A stretch of DNA of 64,000 bases from Primula veris (Eukaryota; Streptophyta; Magnoliopsida; Ericales; Primulaceae): NCBI GenBank assembly GCA_963682055.1, contig OY821747.1, forward strand, positions 21,822,126 through 21,886,125. Direction: 5' to 3'. Each line of letters begins with the position of its first letter. Within the stretch, counting starts at the first letter, position 1. The position numbers and the translations under genes were made by a program. Positions 44,308-54,725 of this stretch are shown piece after piece. The notes beneath the pieces were generated by a model, which saw only the letters and a list, made by a program, of their open reading frames with translations, did not search any database and was not told where the DNA came from.

Positions 44308-45486
44308 TGTTGGCCCCGTGCGGCTAAACATTAGAGGGGGGGTGAATAAGGTTTTTAGCGTTTTTCGCCTAATTAAACTTAATGGCAACTTAACAACCCA
44401 ACTTTCGCAATTCTAAGCTTAAGCGTTAATAATCGTTAAACAATTCAAACGCAAGCAAGAAATTAAACAATAATATAAGTTGCGAAAAGTAAAAGTTAAG
44501 GAAGAAATTGACACCGTGATTTATAGAGGTTCGGCAAACGGCCTACGTCCTCTCCTCGGTACTACCGAGTATTTCACTAAAAATCTTTTTTCGGATATTA
44601 CAATCCTAACGAGCTAATCGACAGATTAAGCTCCCCCTCACTCTATGAGTATCCCGAATGAAAAGACCTAGAGCTTTTAAGCAACACTCGCTTACAAAGC
44701 CTCTACCCGATCACTCGCTCACAAATGAATTTATAAATTTACTCTTTACAAAATTTATTACAACAATGTAACTACACTCACTATTTTAATTGCTTCTAAA
44801 TAAGCTAATTTGTGAGTCTTTGATGTTGTTCGAGCTTGAATCGCTTTATCCTTTATTTCCCTCTTTTTCGAATATTTTCACCAAAATGGTGATATTTAGG
44901 GTTATGATTGAGAGAGATTTAAGGATGATGAATATGTATGAATGGATATGATGGATATGTTTGGAGAGTTTTTTGGGATGGTTTATATGGAGAACTAACT
45001 CTGTTTTTCTGTATATGACCGTTGGTAGTGGTTGAAGACTTTTATCCAATGGTTTTAAGCTGTTTCCCAGAATAAGCTGAAAAGCTGTTTTCGAAATTTG
45101 CAGAAAACGATCGGTCGTTTTCTGCAGTCGATCGGTCGTTTTCTGAGAAACGATCGGTCGTTTTTCAGACGACCTCACTAGAAGAATTTTGGACCAAAAC
45201 GATCGGTCGTTTTTGTCCAGTCGATCGGTCGTTTTCTCTGGCTGTTTCTTGGTCTTCTCGCTATTCTTCGAAAGCTCATAACTCCTTCGTTTTAGCTCCG
45301 ATTCTGGTTCTGCTTGAACCTGTGGCTTCGTTTTTCTGTGCTCTATCTTTCTGGCATTCTAAAATTTACATTTTCTACTTTTGGAAAAAGACAAGCATTA
45401 TATCATCGAAATAGAGAAATCGTAAAATCATTAAAAACATAATCAAAATTATAATCAAAATCAATTATTGAACTCTAAGTTCAACA
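44308..45486 (-). mobile_element. Inverted solo LTR of the same SIRE family
   Basis: 1179 bp whose reverse complement matches the flanking LTRs in large blocks (for example the GAGCGAGTGATCGGGTAGAG block and the GATCGGTCGTTTT cluster), but clearly diverged. It has its own target duplication CTAAC (44303-44307 and 45487-45491), so it is a separate insertion later reduced to one LTR by recombination. It sits between gag and protease of the host element. Confidence 0.9.
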
Positions 45487-45491
45487 CTAAC

Positions 45492-47394
45492 CCTCAAGGA
45501 CTCAAAAGTGAATTAGGGTACCAATGATCGTTTTGTTTTATAGGTATGCTTGAGGTCAAAAATTAATGAGGACAAGTGGTTCTTGGATAGTGGATGCTCA
45601 AGACATATGACGGGAGACAAAACGAAGTTTACTACTCTTGCACCTAAAGGCGGAGGCTTTGCGACCTTCAGGGATAATAGCAAGGGTAAAATAATCGGTA
45701 TTGGTAGTATTTCTAAACTATTAAATGTTATTATTGATAATGTATTGCTTGTTGATGGTCTTAAACATAACTTGTTTAGTATAAGTCAACTTTGCGATTT
45801 GGGTCACAAAGTCATTTTTGAAAAATCGCATTGCATCATTCATTGTATTTCGGAAAATAAAACTATTCTCATGGGTCAAAGACAAAATAATGTCTATATG
45901 ATTGATTTGAATGGTTCGGTAGATAATGAGATCAAGTGTCTTGTTACTATCAACGACAATGGTTGGTTGTGGCATAGAAGACTTGGTCATGCTAGTCTTG
46001 ATTTACTCGCTAAACTTTCTAGAAAAGATTTGGTAATAGGTTTACCAAAAGCTCCTTATAAAAAGGACAAACTTTGTCACGCTTGCCAATTAGGCAAACA
46101 AACGAAGATTTCTTTTAAATCTAAAAATATTATTTCTACTACTCGTTGTTTGGAGCTCATTCATATGGACTTAGTTGGTCCCTCCCGGACACTTAGTCTT
46201 GGAGGGCGTGCATATGCATTCGTCATGGTTGACGATTTTAGTCGTTTCACTTGGGTTTTGATCATACAAGCGGAATTCTCTATTATTTGCAAAAAGCTCC
46301 AAACACGAAAGGGTTATATGATCAAAAGTATCCGAACCGATCATGGTAAGGAATTTGAAAATACTCCATTTCAAACTTATTGTGATGAAAATGGTATTAA
46401 TCATAATTTTTTGGCCCCTCGTACGCCCCAACAAAATGGGGTAGTAGAGAGGAAGAATAGAACCCTAGAGAAAATGGCACGGACCATGCTTTGTGAAAAT
46501 AATTTGTCAAAGTATTTTTGGACCGAAGCAGTAAATTCCGCTTGTTACATTTTAAATAGAGCCTTAATTAGGCTCATATTGAAAAAGACATCTTACGAAT
46601 TATGGAATGAGCGAAAGCCCAATATTTCTCATCTACGTGCATTTGGTTGTAAATGTTATGTTCATAATAATGGTAAGGATAATTTAGGAAAATTCGATGC
46701 TAAGTCTGATGAAGGAATTTTCATCGGATATGCTCTATCGAGTAAAGCGTATAGAATTTTTAATAAAAGAACTTTATTGGTTGAAGAATCGGTACATGTT
46801 TCCTTTGATGAGAATTTACCGACGATTGATAAGTCATTAATTGTTCATAATATCAATGATGATATTTTTCATAATGCATCTTCTTCTAATCATGTTACAT
46901 CTATCTTAGAGATTACGCCTAGTATAGAGGTTGAACCCGTTGTTGAAGAAGTCACTATAGAGAGAGTTCAAACGGACCTACAATCTAGTGTACACATTCA
47001 TGACGATTTGCCTCAAGAATGGAGGTTTGCCAATCACCATCCGCAAGATTTAATCTTGGGTAACCCGGGAGAAAGAGTGCATACACGTTCTTCTTTAAGA
47101 AATTTAGTTAATCATCTTGCATTCTTGTCTCAATTAGAGCCTAAGAACATTCATGAAGCGAAACTTGATGAGAGTTGGGTATTAGCTATGCATGACGAAT
47201 TAAATCAATTTGAGCATAGTAACGTATGGACTTTAGTACCTAGACCGCGTGAGAAAACCATCATAGGTATGAAATGGATATTTCGTAATAAGATGGATGA
47301 ATCCGGGGTAGTCATTAGAAATAAGGCTAGACTAGTGGCTGAAGGTATAACCAAGAAGAAGGCATCGATTTTGATGAAAATTACGCACCCGTAG
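45492..47394 (+). pseudogene. SIRE-type protease, integrase and RT N-terminal part
   Basis: An in-frame TAG just before VCLRSKINEDKWFLDSG suggests a nonsense mutation. The protease motif DSGCSRHMTGD is followed by WLWHRRLGHASLDLLAKLS (pre-integrase) and integrase with HMDLVGP, RTDHGKEFEN and PQQNGVVERKNR. About eight residues are missing around FSRFTWVLII, compared with the usual core. The RT starts with WVLAMHDELNQFE and GMKWIFRNKMDE. The frame is lost near 47345 by a one-base deletion and resumes in another frame. Confidence 0.9.
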
Positions 47395-47414
47395 TTAAAC
47401 TAGAAGCCATTAGG

Positions 47415-48659
47415 ATGTTGATTGCTTATACTTCTTTTAAACTCTTTAAATTGTTTCAAATGGATGTTAAAAGTGCTTTTTTAAATGGCTTTATAAATGA
47501 GGAAATTTATGTAAAACAACCACCGGGTTTTGAAAATCATGAGTTTCCCGATCATGTTTACAAACTTCAAAAAGCTCTTTATGGTTTAAAACAAGCACCC
47601 CGGGCTTGGTATGAAAGACTTAGTAAGTTTTTGATTGAAAAAGGTCTTTCTCGTGGTACTTTGGATACTACGCTTTTTATTAAAAAATATGGTAAAGACA
47701 TGCTTTTAATTCAAATATATGTTGATGATATCATTTTCGGTGCTACTAATGCTCGCATATGCGAGGAGTTTTCTAATTGTATGCAAGGTGAATTTGAGAT
47801 GAGCATGATGGGTGAACTTACCTACTTCCTTGGATTGCAAATCAAACAAACTAAGGACGGAATTTTCGTCAATCAAGCCAAATACACAAGGGACTTGCTC
47901 AAACGATTCAACATGAGCGATGCAAAGCCGCTAGGAACTCCAATGAGTCCGGCAACAAAACTAGACAAGGATGAATCGGGTAAAAGCGTGGACCAAAAGC
48001 TATATAGAGGTATGATTGGATCTCTCTTATATTTAACCGCAAGTAGACCCGATATCATGTTTAGTGTTTGCTTGTGTGCTAGGTATCAATCTTGTCCTAA
48101 GGAATCGCATGTTATAGCCGTTAAGCGCATATTTAGATATCTTATAGGTACATGTAATTTAGGATTGTTTTATCCACATGATACCACTTTTGATTTGCTT
48201 GGCTATTCCGACGCCGACTTTGCCGGTTGTCGCTTAGATAGAAAAAGTACTAGTGGCACTTGCCATTTTTTAGGAAACGCTTTAGTTTCTTGGCATAGCA
48301 AGAAACAAAATTCGGTTGCACTGTCTACGGCGGAGGCGGAATACGTTGCCGCGGGTAGTTGTTGTGCGCAAATCCTTTGGATGCGTCAACAATTGAATGA
48401 CTTTGAATTATCTTTTTATTGTGTGCCTATTTTGTGTGATAATACTAGTGCTATAAATCTTTTAAAAAATCCGATCCAACACTCTCGTACTAAACATATA
48501 AATTTACGACATCATTTTCTAAGGGATCATGTTCAAAAAGAGGATATTATACTTGAATATATAAGTACTGATAGGCAATTAGCCGATATTTTTACTAAAC
48601 CCCTTAACGAGGAACAATTTTGTTTTATTCGACGAGAGTTAGGCATGTTTGATATGTGA
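47415..48659 (+). pseudogene. SIRE-type RT catalytic part and RNase H
   Basis: Open 414-codon frame: QMDVKSAFLNGFINEEIYV, YGLKQAPRAWYERL, YVDDIIFG (catalytic), FLGLQIKQTKDGIF, then RNase H with YSDADFAGCRLDRKSTSG, ALSTAEAEYVAA, LCDNTSAINL and DIFTKPL, ending MFDM. This half is intact in itself but is separated from the RT start by the frameshift near 47345. Confidence 0.9.
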
Positions 48660-48771
48660 CGTGTGTATATATATATATATATATATTATATATATTTTAT
48701 TGATTTTATATATTTTTTTCCAAATCGGTGTCGAAAAGTGTAAAAAATTCCTGTCTGTAAACTTTTTACAG

Positions 48772-48918
48772 TCGACCGGTCAACTATACAAAACGACCGG
48801 TCGTTTTGTGTCAGACGACCGATCGTTATGAAAAACTACCGCTCGTTTTTTAGGTGTGGTCTCTGGAACAATTTCTTCCCAAAACGACCGGTCGAAACAC
48901 CAAAACGACCAATCGTTT
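48772..48918. promoter_or_regulatory. LTR-like palindromic motif cluster upstream of ORF3
   Basis: Seven occurrences of the CGACCGGTCG / CGACCGATCG / CGACCAATCG type, most with flanking AAAAC...GTTTT, in the spacer between pol and ORF3. The surrounding sequence is not otherwise an LTR copy. Resembles the cluster in the LTRs, so it may act as a second control module for ORF3 (inference). Confidence 0.5.
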
Positions 48919-49190
48919 TTCTGTTTTACTGTTTTTAACTTTAAAACCCTAAATTCTTTTCTCATTCTCTCAACAATCTCTCTCTCTCTATATCAAAATT
49001 CGCCCCCCCTCCCCTTCATCAAAATCACTCAAAAATCCCAAATATATCTATAATATATATCCTAATTCCCTTATTATCGATAAAATCATCAATCCCTTGA
49101 TTCTTTTTCTTAAAACCCCTATCTTTTTCCAAAAACCCAATTTTTTCAAAAAACCCTTTTTTTTTTCCCAAATCATTCTTACATCCAACA

Positions 49191-50585
49191 ATGGTTCGTA
49201 CAAAGAAAGCTCAACCATCCCTCGTCGATGAGAGTGAGGACGAGTTCATGGCTCCATTCACTCGTCGTTCGCGTAGTACCCGCGCTCCGCAAACCGCCGC
49301 CTCAACCGCTCCTCCAACCGACGCTGCTCCACGATCGGGCTCCGGTGCCCCTTCGGCTTCGCTTGGTCCTTCCGGCTCACTCCCTCATCTTTATCCATCC
49401 ACCATCGCCAAACGAGGTATGTTGTCCAATTTTACAATAAACATGCCTCTTTTCCTTGAATGCTTTCCATTTCTAATGAGTCGTCTTAGATTCCAAAAAC
49501 TCGACACCCTTTTTACTTTAAAAGAGCCTTTCTTCCTAGAAAACGTTTATGAATTTTACGCAAACCTAGTCATTGATAAGGGTCAAGGTGATGCACTTCG
49601 TTTGCGTTCATCTTTGAATGGCCAACCATTTGTTTACGGTATAGACCGTTTACAAACTCTTTTACACCTCGATGACGACGAGGTGTACGAGCAAAGTGAA
49701 GAACTTTGCGAAATGCTCGAGATCGATAACTTTAACGATCTCAAAGACGAGCTCTTTCATCCCGACCATAACAACTGCTCAAATAAGGCTCACGGCCTTC
49801 TTTTTCATAACAAAATGGCCTACCATATCCTTTCCCACATTGTCCTCCCTCACTCCTCAAATTTCACCGATGTTACCAACGAGTACATCTTCCTATTAGG
49901 GTGCATCCATCGTCAAGTCAAAATTGACTTTGCGACGCTTATCTTCTTTAAGATGGATTCACTCAAAACCAAATCTAAGAATGGGCTACCTTACGGTGCC
50001 TTAATTTCCGCAATCTTAAAGGACCTCCACCTCGCTCCCGGTGGAACTCCTTTCAAGAATAAGGAAAAACACATTTGGGACACCGCTTATCTAGCCCAAA
50101 TGTATATAAAATTTAATACTACCGATAAGACCATAACTTGGTCAGGTAGAAGGGTGTCTGGCCCCGACTACACCCCTCTTTCTCGTGAAGAGGAAGAGTA
50201 TGTTGGCCCCAAGGCCGCACCGTGAATTGCACCTCGTGAGGATGTGCAAGTTTCCTCCGAGTCCATTCCCCCACCCAATATCCCTACCTCTTCTCGTCCC
50301 TCTCGAGGAAAAGGAAAAGCTCAAGTGGGATCTTCCACCCCACTCCCGCTCTCCGACCAGTTCTATAACGACCTCTACGTCGACACCTACCGAAATGCGC
50401 AAGTCACCTGGCGCATGTTTCGTTTACTTAATCCGAGTCAAGAAGAGCTCGACGAACTCGATCGTTTAAGCGCCGAGCAAAGGACGAAGTTCAATGCATA
50501 TTTTCCCGACCTTCCAGTCCGAATGCTAAGGACGACAAAGAAGCCGACGACGAAGACGACGACGCGACATCCCACCGCCATTAGG
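49191..50585 (+). pseudogene. SIRE-type third ORF, Transposase_32-like domain
   Basis: Starts MVRTKKAQPSLVDESEDEF, with a basic/acidic and Ser/Pro/Ala-rich N-terminus. From about residue 90 to 300 it resembles the plant retrotransposon-associated putative plant transposon protein domain (Pfam Transposase_32): FYANLVIDKGQG, FVYGIDRLQTLLHLDDDEVY, and HRQVKIDFATLIF near its end. An in-frame TGA at 50223-50225 interrupts it; the same frame continues with SSESIPPPNIPTSSRPSRGK and a helical end. A further offset near 50520 puts the acidic tail (DDEDDDAT) in another frame ending at 50585. The function of this ORF in SIRE elements is unknown; it is not a recognisable viral envelope. Confidence 0.75.
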
Positions 50586-51140
50586 CGTTTATGTTTTTAT
50601 TTATTTATTTTTTTACGATGTCAAAGGGGGAGAAATACCCCTCTTATTTTGCGTTGTATTTCTTTTGCGTTTCATTTTTTTTGAACAAAGTTGTTTTTGA
50701 TGTAATAAGTAGCAAACGTTTTTACATTTATATTATTAAGCGTTTTTATGTTGCTTTTTATCATTGCTTGTTAAATTCTATGACTTTGTGAGATTGACGT
50801 TTATAATTCTAGAAAAATGCATTATTATGATAATTGTTGTTATTGAAACTTGTGCGCATAATATCTTGATGATTGGGTTATATTTGTTGATTTTTCATTT
50901 GTGGCGATTGAACGTTTTTAGGCAAAACTATGTCCAATTTTTCGCTTACATTTGTTTGTTCATTATCCTTCAAATTCTTTTAAGCATTGAAAAACTTCGT
51001 TTCATCGGATGTTGTGACATTTACTCGTTTTTCATCAAAACCTTTTATCTAGTAAACGTCACTTACACATCTCGGTTATATTTTGTGTTTAAGCAAAAAG
51101 AGCTTATAATATGTTTAATGTCAATATTTTGTCATCATCA
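50586..51140. other. 3' untranslated spacer of the SIRE-type element
   Basis: T-rich, non-coding sequence between ORF3 and the polypurine tract. Open frames here are low in complexity. Confidence 0.6.
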
Positions 51141-51153
51141 AAAAGGGAGAGAT

Positions 51154-52346
51154 TGTTGAACGATATTCTTCTAATCGATTGTTTTAATGATAACAAAATT
51201 TGTAAAACATGATAAAAGCTCGTTTTGCGTACTAATCATTTATCTAGCTTGTTAAAGGTTCAAAATGATAGAATACCTAAATACAAAACCAACGGTTCAA
51301 GCGGAACCATAATCGGACTTAAAATGAAAAAGTTACGAGCATTCAAAGTATAACGAGAAAACCGAGAAATTGCTAGGAAAAACGACCGATCGTTTTGGAC
51401 AAAACGACCGATCGTTTTTGGTCCAAAATGTTCCAGTGAGGTCGTTCAAAAAACGACCGATCGAAATGGCCAAAACGACCGATCGTTTTTGGTCAAATTT
51501 GTTCCAGTGAGTTCATGATAAAAACGACCGATCGTTTTTCAGAAAACGACCGATCGTTTTCTGCAGAATTCAAAAATTATCTTTTTGACTTATTCTGGAA
51601 AATTGGGAAACTGCTTAAAATCATTGGATAAAGGCATAACACTTCATACAACGGTAACAAAGACCAATTAGCCTTCAAATACCCCCAAATTCCTAAATGA
51701 AGAAAACCCTAATTCATACACTCATTAAGCTATCAATTCAAGATCATACTCAAAGCTTATACTTCATTTTTCTCACTTGTATTCATATAAAATCTTGAGT
51801 GTAATATTATTGTAATCTTATAAACACCAAGATATTATTTTTTAGTGAGCAATACTCCTTCGATTCAAATTGTAGAGTGAATTATAAACTCAATTGTGAG
51901 CGAGTGATCGGGTAGAGGCTTTGTAAGCAAGTGTAGCTTAAAAGCTCTAGGTCTTTTCATTCGGGATACTCATAGAGTGAGGGGGAGCTTAATCGGTCGA
52001 TTATCTCGTTAGGGTGTAATCTTGGGAAGAAGATTCTAGTGAAATACTCGGTAGTGTGAATACCGAGGAGAGGAGTAGGCGCGTTTTGCCGAACCTCTAT
52101 AAATCTTGTGTTATTTCTTTTCCCTTAACTTTTACTTTCCGCACTTATTTATTGCTTATTTTGATTCCTTGCATAGCTTAAATTAGCATTAAATAGTTAA
52201 CCAAATTGTTTAGGTATAAAATCTACTAATTAGCTTAGTTAATAGCTCAAAGTTTTTATTCCGCGAAAATCGTACGTAAACCTTGTTCAACCCCCCCCCC
52301 CCCCCCCCCCCCCCCCTTTTAAGGTTTAGACACTTACGGACCAACA
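51154..52346 (+). repeat. 3' LTR of the SIRE-type element
   Basis: 1193 bp, preceded by the polypurine tract AAAAAGGGAGAGAT. A run of 26 C residues (52291-52316) near its end accounts for most of its extra length over the 5' LTR, which has eight C there. Confidence 0.93.
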
Positions 52347-52464
52347 AGTTTTATACCCAATAAATCTCCAAGGTTTATACCCAAAATTTCTTCTAACTTG
52401 TATTTGAATGCTGCAAATAAAATAAATTTTTTTTAGTGTTTTTTCGAGAAAAGTGCCGATAACG

Positions 52465-52720
52465 TGTTTTAAGCGAAATTAGCTCAATAATATATGTAAG
52501 AGAGATAGAGATAATGATGGTCAAAATATATGTATTCAAGTGTATTGTAGTTGTCTCAAACTCCATAGTCACAACCTCTCTATATAGGCTAAAGGTGGGG
52601 AGATTACAAGCTAATATTAAAGACAAGAATTCAAAAGATTGTAACATACCAATGAGCAAATGCTCATAATAAATGATATGTAACTCATATACTTAAATGG
52701 ACAATCCATGAGTTACAACA
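52465..52720 (-). repeat. 5' LTR of the old Copia element
   Basis: 256 bp. Shares both ends with 33754-33982. In the element's direction it precedes the primer site CGTTATCGGCAC. Confidence 0.75.
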
Positions 52721-53373
52721 AGGGCAATTTTGTGAGCAATTTATTTTTAATATTCAATTTTAGAGTACGGGAATTTTGTTAGCACTTTACTACTACTATA
52801 ATTCTACTTATTATTTTAGAGTTTATTTCACTTAGCATAATTTTGTTAACTATGGTTAATAAGTTAACACCATGCTTAATGATTGTGTGGTAACTTTAAA
52901 TAAACATTCTATTTGCTACGTCGCTCATTATTGACAAACATAGGTAGAGAAAGAGAATCAATATACATAAATGTGTACTTATAAGTGAATACTGACAAAT
53001 GGAGACCATGTTTTCTAACCCTGGTTAGGGGAATTTGTTAAATATATTTAAGAAGTTGACATTGTTTGATCAATATTAACTACGTTTAAGAAGTTGGCAA
53101 TAGTAATCAATAATATCTTATTTTGGATTTTATTACGTTTGGGAAAATTTTGTAATCAATCATAGTTATATCGTGGATGTTTCTTTCCGACTATTGCATT
53201 CGTAACGTTGTACGAGACGAAATAGGTGTTTATGAAAGGTTATAACTCACCGTTCATTACCACTAAGTTATAAACATTACAACCTATGAACGTCAAAAGA
53301 CCATACTAATGACCAAAAATTTATGTATTGTAACTTTTGGTAATGAGATTAATTCTTACAATGTACTCATATA
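52721..53373. repeat. Duplicated helicase upstream sequence, copy B
   Basis: The part from about 52940 (CATAGGTAGAGAAAGAG) to 53200 matches both copy A at 33586-33750 and copy C at 54438-54960: ACTTATAAGTGAATACTG, CCCTGGTTAGGGGAATTTGTT, then GTTTCTT-CGACT-TTGCATTCG shared with copy C. No gene. Confidence 0.6.
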
Positions 53374-53381
53374 GTTATAGG

Positions 53382-54437
53382 TAGGGGTGTCAATTTTATC
53401 CTACCCAACGGTTTTTTGGTATTCGGGTAATGGTTTTAACGGTTCTCTCATCATCTATGGGTCGGGTCAGATCAGGTCTATATAACTTTTTTACTTATTT
53501 TACCCGAGTCATACCCGTATTTGTAATGGGTATAACGGTTCTCGGTGCGGGTATTTACCCAAAATACCCAAAATTCGTAAAATTTATTCTAATTTTCTAG
53601 ATGTTCTTTTCTAAATGATATTTTTACATATTGATAATGAATATATTTTTCCAAGATATTTCTTAACTTACTTGTTAAAAATAAACAAATTAACGAGATA
53701 CTATCATTTTTTTTGTTTCATATTGGTCAACAATGTGTTTTATTGATTACTGAATCACGTAAACATTACAGTCACTTAAACATTACAAACTAATGGTTTC
53801 ATTTTTCTTAATTACCCATTTTATTTTTAATGATTTCCCTAAATTATTAAGAAATATAGCCTGAATTAAAAATAAATCGTAAAACTTGGAATCATAATAA
53901 AGATTAGCAACTGTTTTTTTATTAAATGGTGGAAAAACCCTATATTTTTATATTATTAATGATAAAGATATAAAAATATGGGGAAAACCCTCCACAAGAC
54001 ATAAAAGAAAAAAAAGTAAATGAGTGTCAACTAATGAAAAATAAAACAAGTATAAAAACATCATAAAAACTAATTGTTCAATGTTAAATCTTCAACCCTG
54101 TCTTCGCACATATTCAAAAACGTTTCATATTTCTTCACTCGCCGTTGTATAAGTTCTTCTTGTGTTCTTTTTGTGAATTTATCCAATTTTCGTTGTAAAT
54201 ACATAATATGTATATATATTTTTTAAAATATGGGTATATATTGTGGTTCTATAATTCGGGTATGCGGGTTGGTTCCGCGGGTCGGGTCCACGGTATAAAG
54301 TTGAGAACCATACCCGCCCCAAGAACCAGCGGGGTCGGGTTGGGTAGACCCAAAAACGGTTCTGTGACCGGTCGGTTCGTGTAGTTTTCGGATATTTACG
54401 GTGCGGTTTTTGGGTTTGGGTCTTTTTGACACCCCTG
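53382..54437. mobile_element. hAT-type non-autonomous element
   Basis: 1056 bp with terminal inverted repeats TAGGGGTGTCAA / TTGACACCCCTG and an 8-bp target duplication GTTATAGG (53374-53381 and 54438-54445). Subterminal regions are rich in ACCCG/CGGGT and AACGG motifs. No transposase seen. Confidence 0.88.
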
Positions 54438-54456
54438 GTTATAGGCGGCTACTAAC

Positions 54457-54717
54457 TAGGGCTGGGCGAAAAACCGGAAAAACCGAACCGGACCGATAAC
54501 CGAACCGAAAAAGATCGAAACCGAAAAACCTAAAAAACCCAAAAAAAGCGAAAAAGACCGAAAATAACCGAAAAACCGAAAAAACCCGAAACTGGATCGA
54601 AAAAAACGGACCGGTTCGGTCCAAAAAATAAAAAGACCGAAACCGAAAAAAACTCAACCGAAAAATATGCTCGGTTTCAGTTTTGTTAAAAACCGAACCG
54701 GACCGAACTCAACCCTA
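54457..54717. mobile_element. Small hAT-like MITE
   Basis: 261 bp with ends TAGGGCTGGGC / CTCAACCCTA and an 8-bp target duplication CTACTAAC (54449-54456 and 54718-54725). The inside is a simple-sequence-like series of CCGAAAAACC units. Confidence 0.85.
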
Positions 54718-54725
54718 CTACTAAC

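Larger units (their letters stand above)
41433..52346 (+). mobile_element. SIRE-type Ty1/Copia element with third ORF
   Basis: LTRs of 1173 bp (41433-42605) and 1193 bp (51154-52346) begin TGTTGAACGA and end GACCAACA. The target duplication AGTTT is at 41428-41432 and 52347-52351. The methionine-tRNA primer site TGGTATCAGAGC is at 42608-42619 and the polypurine tract AAAAAGGGAGAGAT precedes 51154. Order: gag, protease, integrase, RT, RNase H, then an extra ORF. Long LTRs and a third ORF after pol fit the SIRE lineage. Frameshifts in gag, RT and ORF3, nonsense changes in pol and ORF3, and an inverted solo LTR between gag and protease have disabled it. Confidence 0.93.
33754..52720 (-). mobile_element. 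Old short-LTR Ty1/Copia element, split by a SIRE-type element
   Basis: LTR-like copies at 33754-33982 and 52465-52720 share TGTTTTAA...GAAATTAGYTCAATAATATAT at one end and CAATCCATGAGTTACAACA at the other. Between them, on the minus strand, are a decayed gag, protease, integrase, RT and RNase H in Copia order. Next to the right LTR, on the minus strand, is CGTTATCGGCAC, which fits the methionine-tRNA type primer site of many Copia elements. Removing the 41433-52346 insertion gives about 8.0 kb. I find no clear 5-bp target duplication (AGTTG versus AGGGC), in keeping with age. Confidence 0.8.

Noticed and set aside
49191..50225. Envelope-like function for the SIRE ORF3
   Set aside because: No signal peptide, membrane segment or glycoprotein-like features are visible; the domain resembles a plant transposon-associated protein.
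33749..52725. A 5-bp target duplication for the old Copia element
   Set aside because: The flanks read AGTTG and AGGGC; similarity is too low to claim a duplication, although age could explain it.
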